Below are positions 63,891-64,000 of a stretch of 64,000 nucleotides of DNA, piece after piece. The notes beneath the pieces were generated by a model. That model made no database searches. It had not been told where the DNA came from and saw nothing but the letters and a program-made list of their open reading frames with translations. The stretch spans positions 146,305-210,304 of the forward strand of contig JAQTXH010000006.1 in the NCBI GenBank assembly GCA_028688905.1, written 5' to 3'. The translations under genes and the position numbers were made by a program. Position 1 is the stretch's first letter, and every line of letters starts with the position of its first letter. Origin of the DNA: Acidiphilium sp. (GTDB lineage Bacteria > Pseudomonadota > Alphaproteobacteria > Acetobacterales > Acetobacteraceae).

Positions 63891-64000
63891 TTCGCCTCAG
63901 CTTTTGGGGCAAGGGGAGCTAATCTCACCTTGTCACAAAAGGAGAATGACAATGACGACCAGAAAATTCATAGGGCTCGATGTACACATGGAAACAATCG
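63891..64000 (+). mobile_element. Left end and start of an IS110-family insertion sequence (cut by window end)
   Basis: The ATG at 63952 has AAGGAG seven bases upstream and opens MTTRKFIGLDVHMETI, the N-terminus of IS110/IS1111 DEDD transposases with the first catalytic Asp in GLDVH. Only 16 codons are inside the window. It has broken the SDR gene. IS110 elements lack long terminal inverted repeats, so the boundary cannot be fixed here. Confidence 0.8.

Noticed and set aside
1..64000. CRISPR arrays, tRNA or rRNA genes, phage genes
   Set aside because: No regularly spaced repeats, no cloverleaf or rRNA signature, and no phage structural genes were seen.

Overview
The window looks like a chromosomal segment of an acidophilic alphaproteobacterium, most likely of the family Acetobacteraceae (Acidiphilium-like). 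This is inferred from high GC with strong GC3 in most genes, the alphaproteobacterial orders dapF-mtaB-ftsY and rpmH-rnpA-yidD-yidC-engB-argB, and an acid-tolerance flavour (an Orn/Lys/Arg decarboxylase, two RND pumps, a srs-like phenolic lipid cluster). No 16S rRNA or species marker is present, so the genus is a guess.

Layout, left to right. 1-4144 (+): assimilatory nitrate/nitrite reduction (nirB end, nirD, nasA, cobA for siroheme). 4478-10486 (-): TonB-dependent receptor, secreted phosphoesterase, YncE-type propeller and cytochrome b561, probably a nutrient-acquisition unit. 11094-12573 (+): DUF488 protein and a stand-alone LigD polymerase domain. 12681-19980 (-): OprD-like porin and a complete RND pump (outer-membrane factor, adaptor, permease). 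20208-24223 (+): secreted repeat protein, PQQ-type propeller and an OmpR/EnvZ-type pair. 24395-28109 (+): DUF2189 membrane protein and cytochrome oxidase subunits III and I. 28238-31271 (+): type III PKS, methyltransferase and flavoprotein. 31268-35005 (-): ftsY, mtaB, dapF, nth. 35090-38326: DUF2244 protein, a MarR regulator divergent from a VOC protein, a candidate small gene with a strong terminator, and a GT8-like glycosyltransferase. 38340-40620: an AT-richer scarred polysaccharide locus with an intact Alg14/Alg13-type pair among broken genes. 40621-42916 (-): large exported protein with a probable frameshift. 43088-49196 (-): alkB-ada repair pair, then argB, engB, yidC, yidD, rnpA, rpmH. 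49421-54123 (+): patatin-like lipase, orphan histidine kinase, decarboxylase. 54096-61301: MerR regulator, a second RND operon and its likely TetR regulator. 61233-63276: PaaX-family regulator divergent from lrgAB. 63265-64000: remnants of a GNAT gene and an SDR gene next to the start of an IS110-family element.

The most unusual structural signal is a family of about 100-bp interspersed repeats carrying two hairpins. Six copies (four near full length, two truncated) lie only between genes, in both orientations, and in some places supply a terminator-like hairpin, a ribosome-binding site or a stop codon to the adjacent gene. The most interesting gene-level candidates are the receptor/phosphoesterase/propeller/b561 locus, the repeat-protein/PQQ-propeller/two-component locus, the apparent replacement of a resident glycosyltransferase gene by a foreign homologue, and a PaaX-type regulator facing lrgAB.
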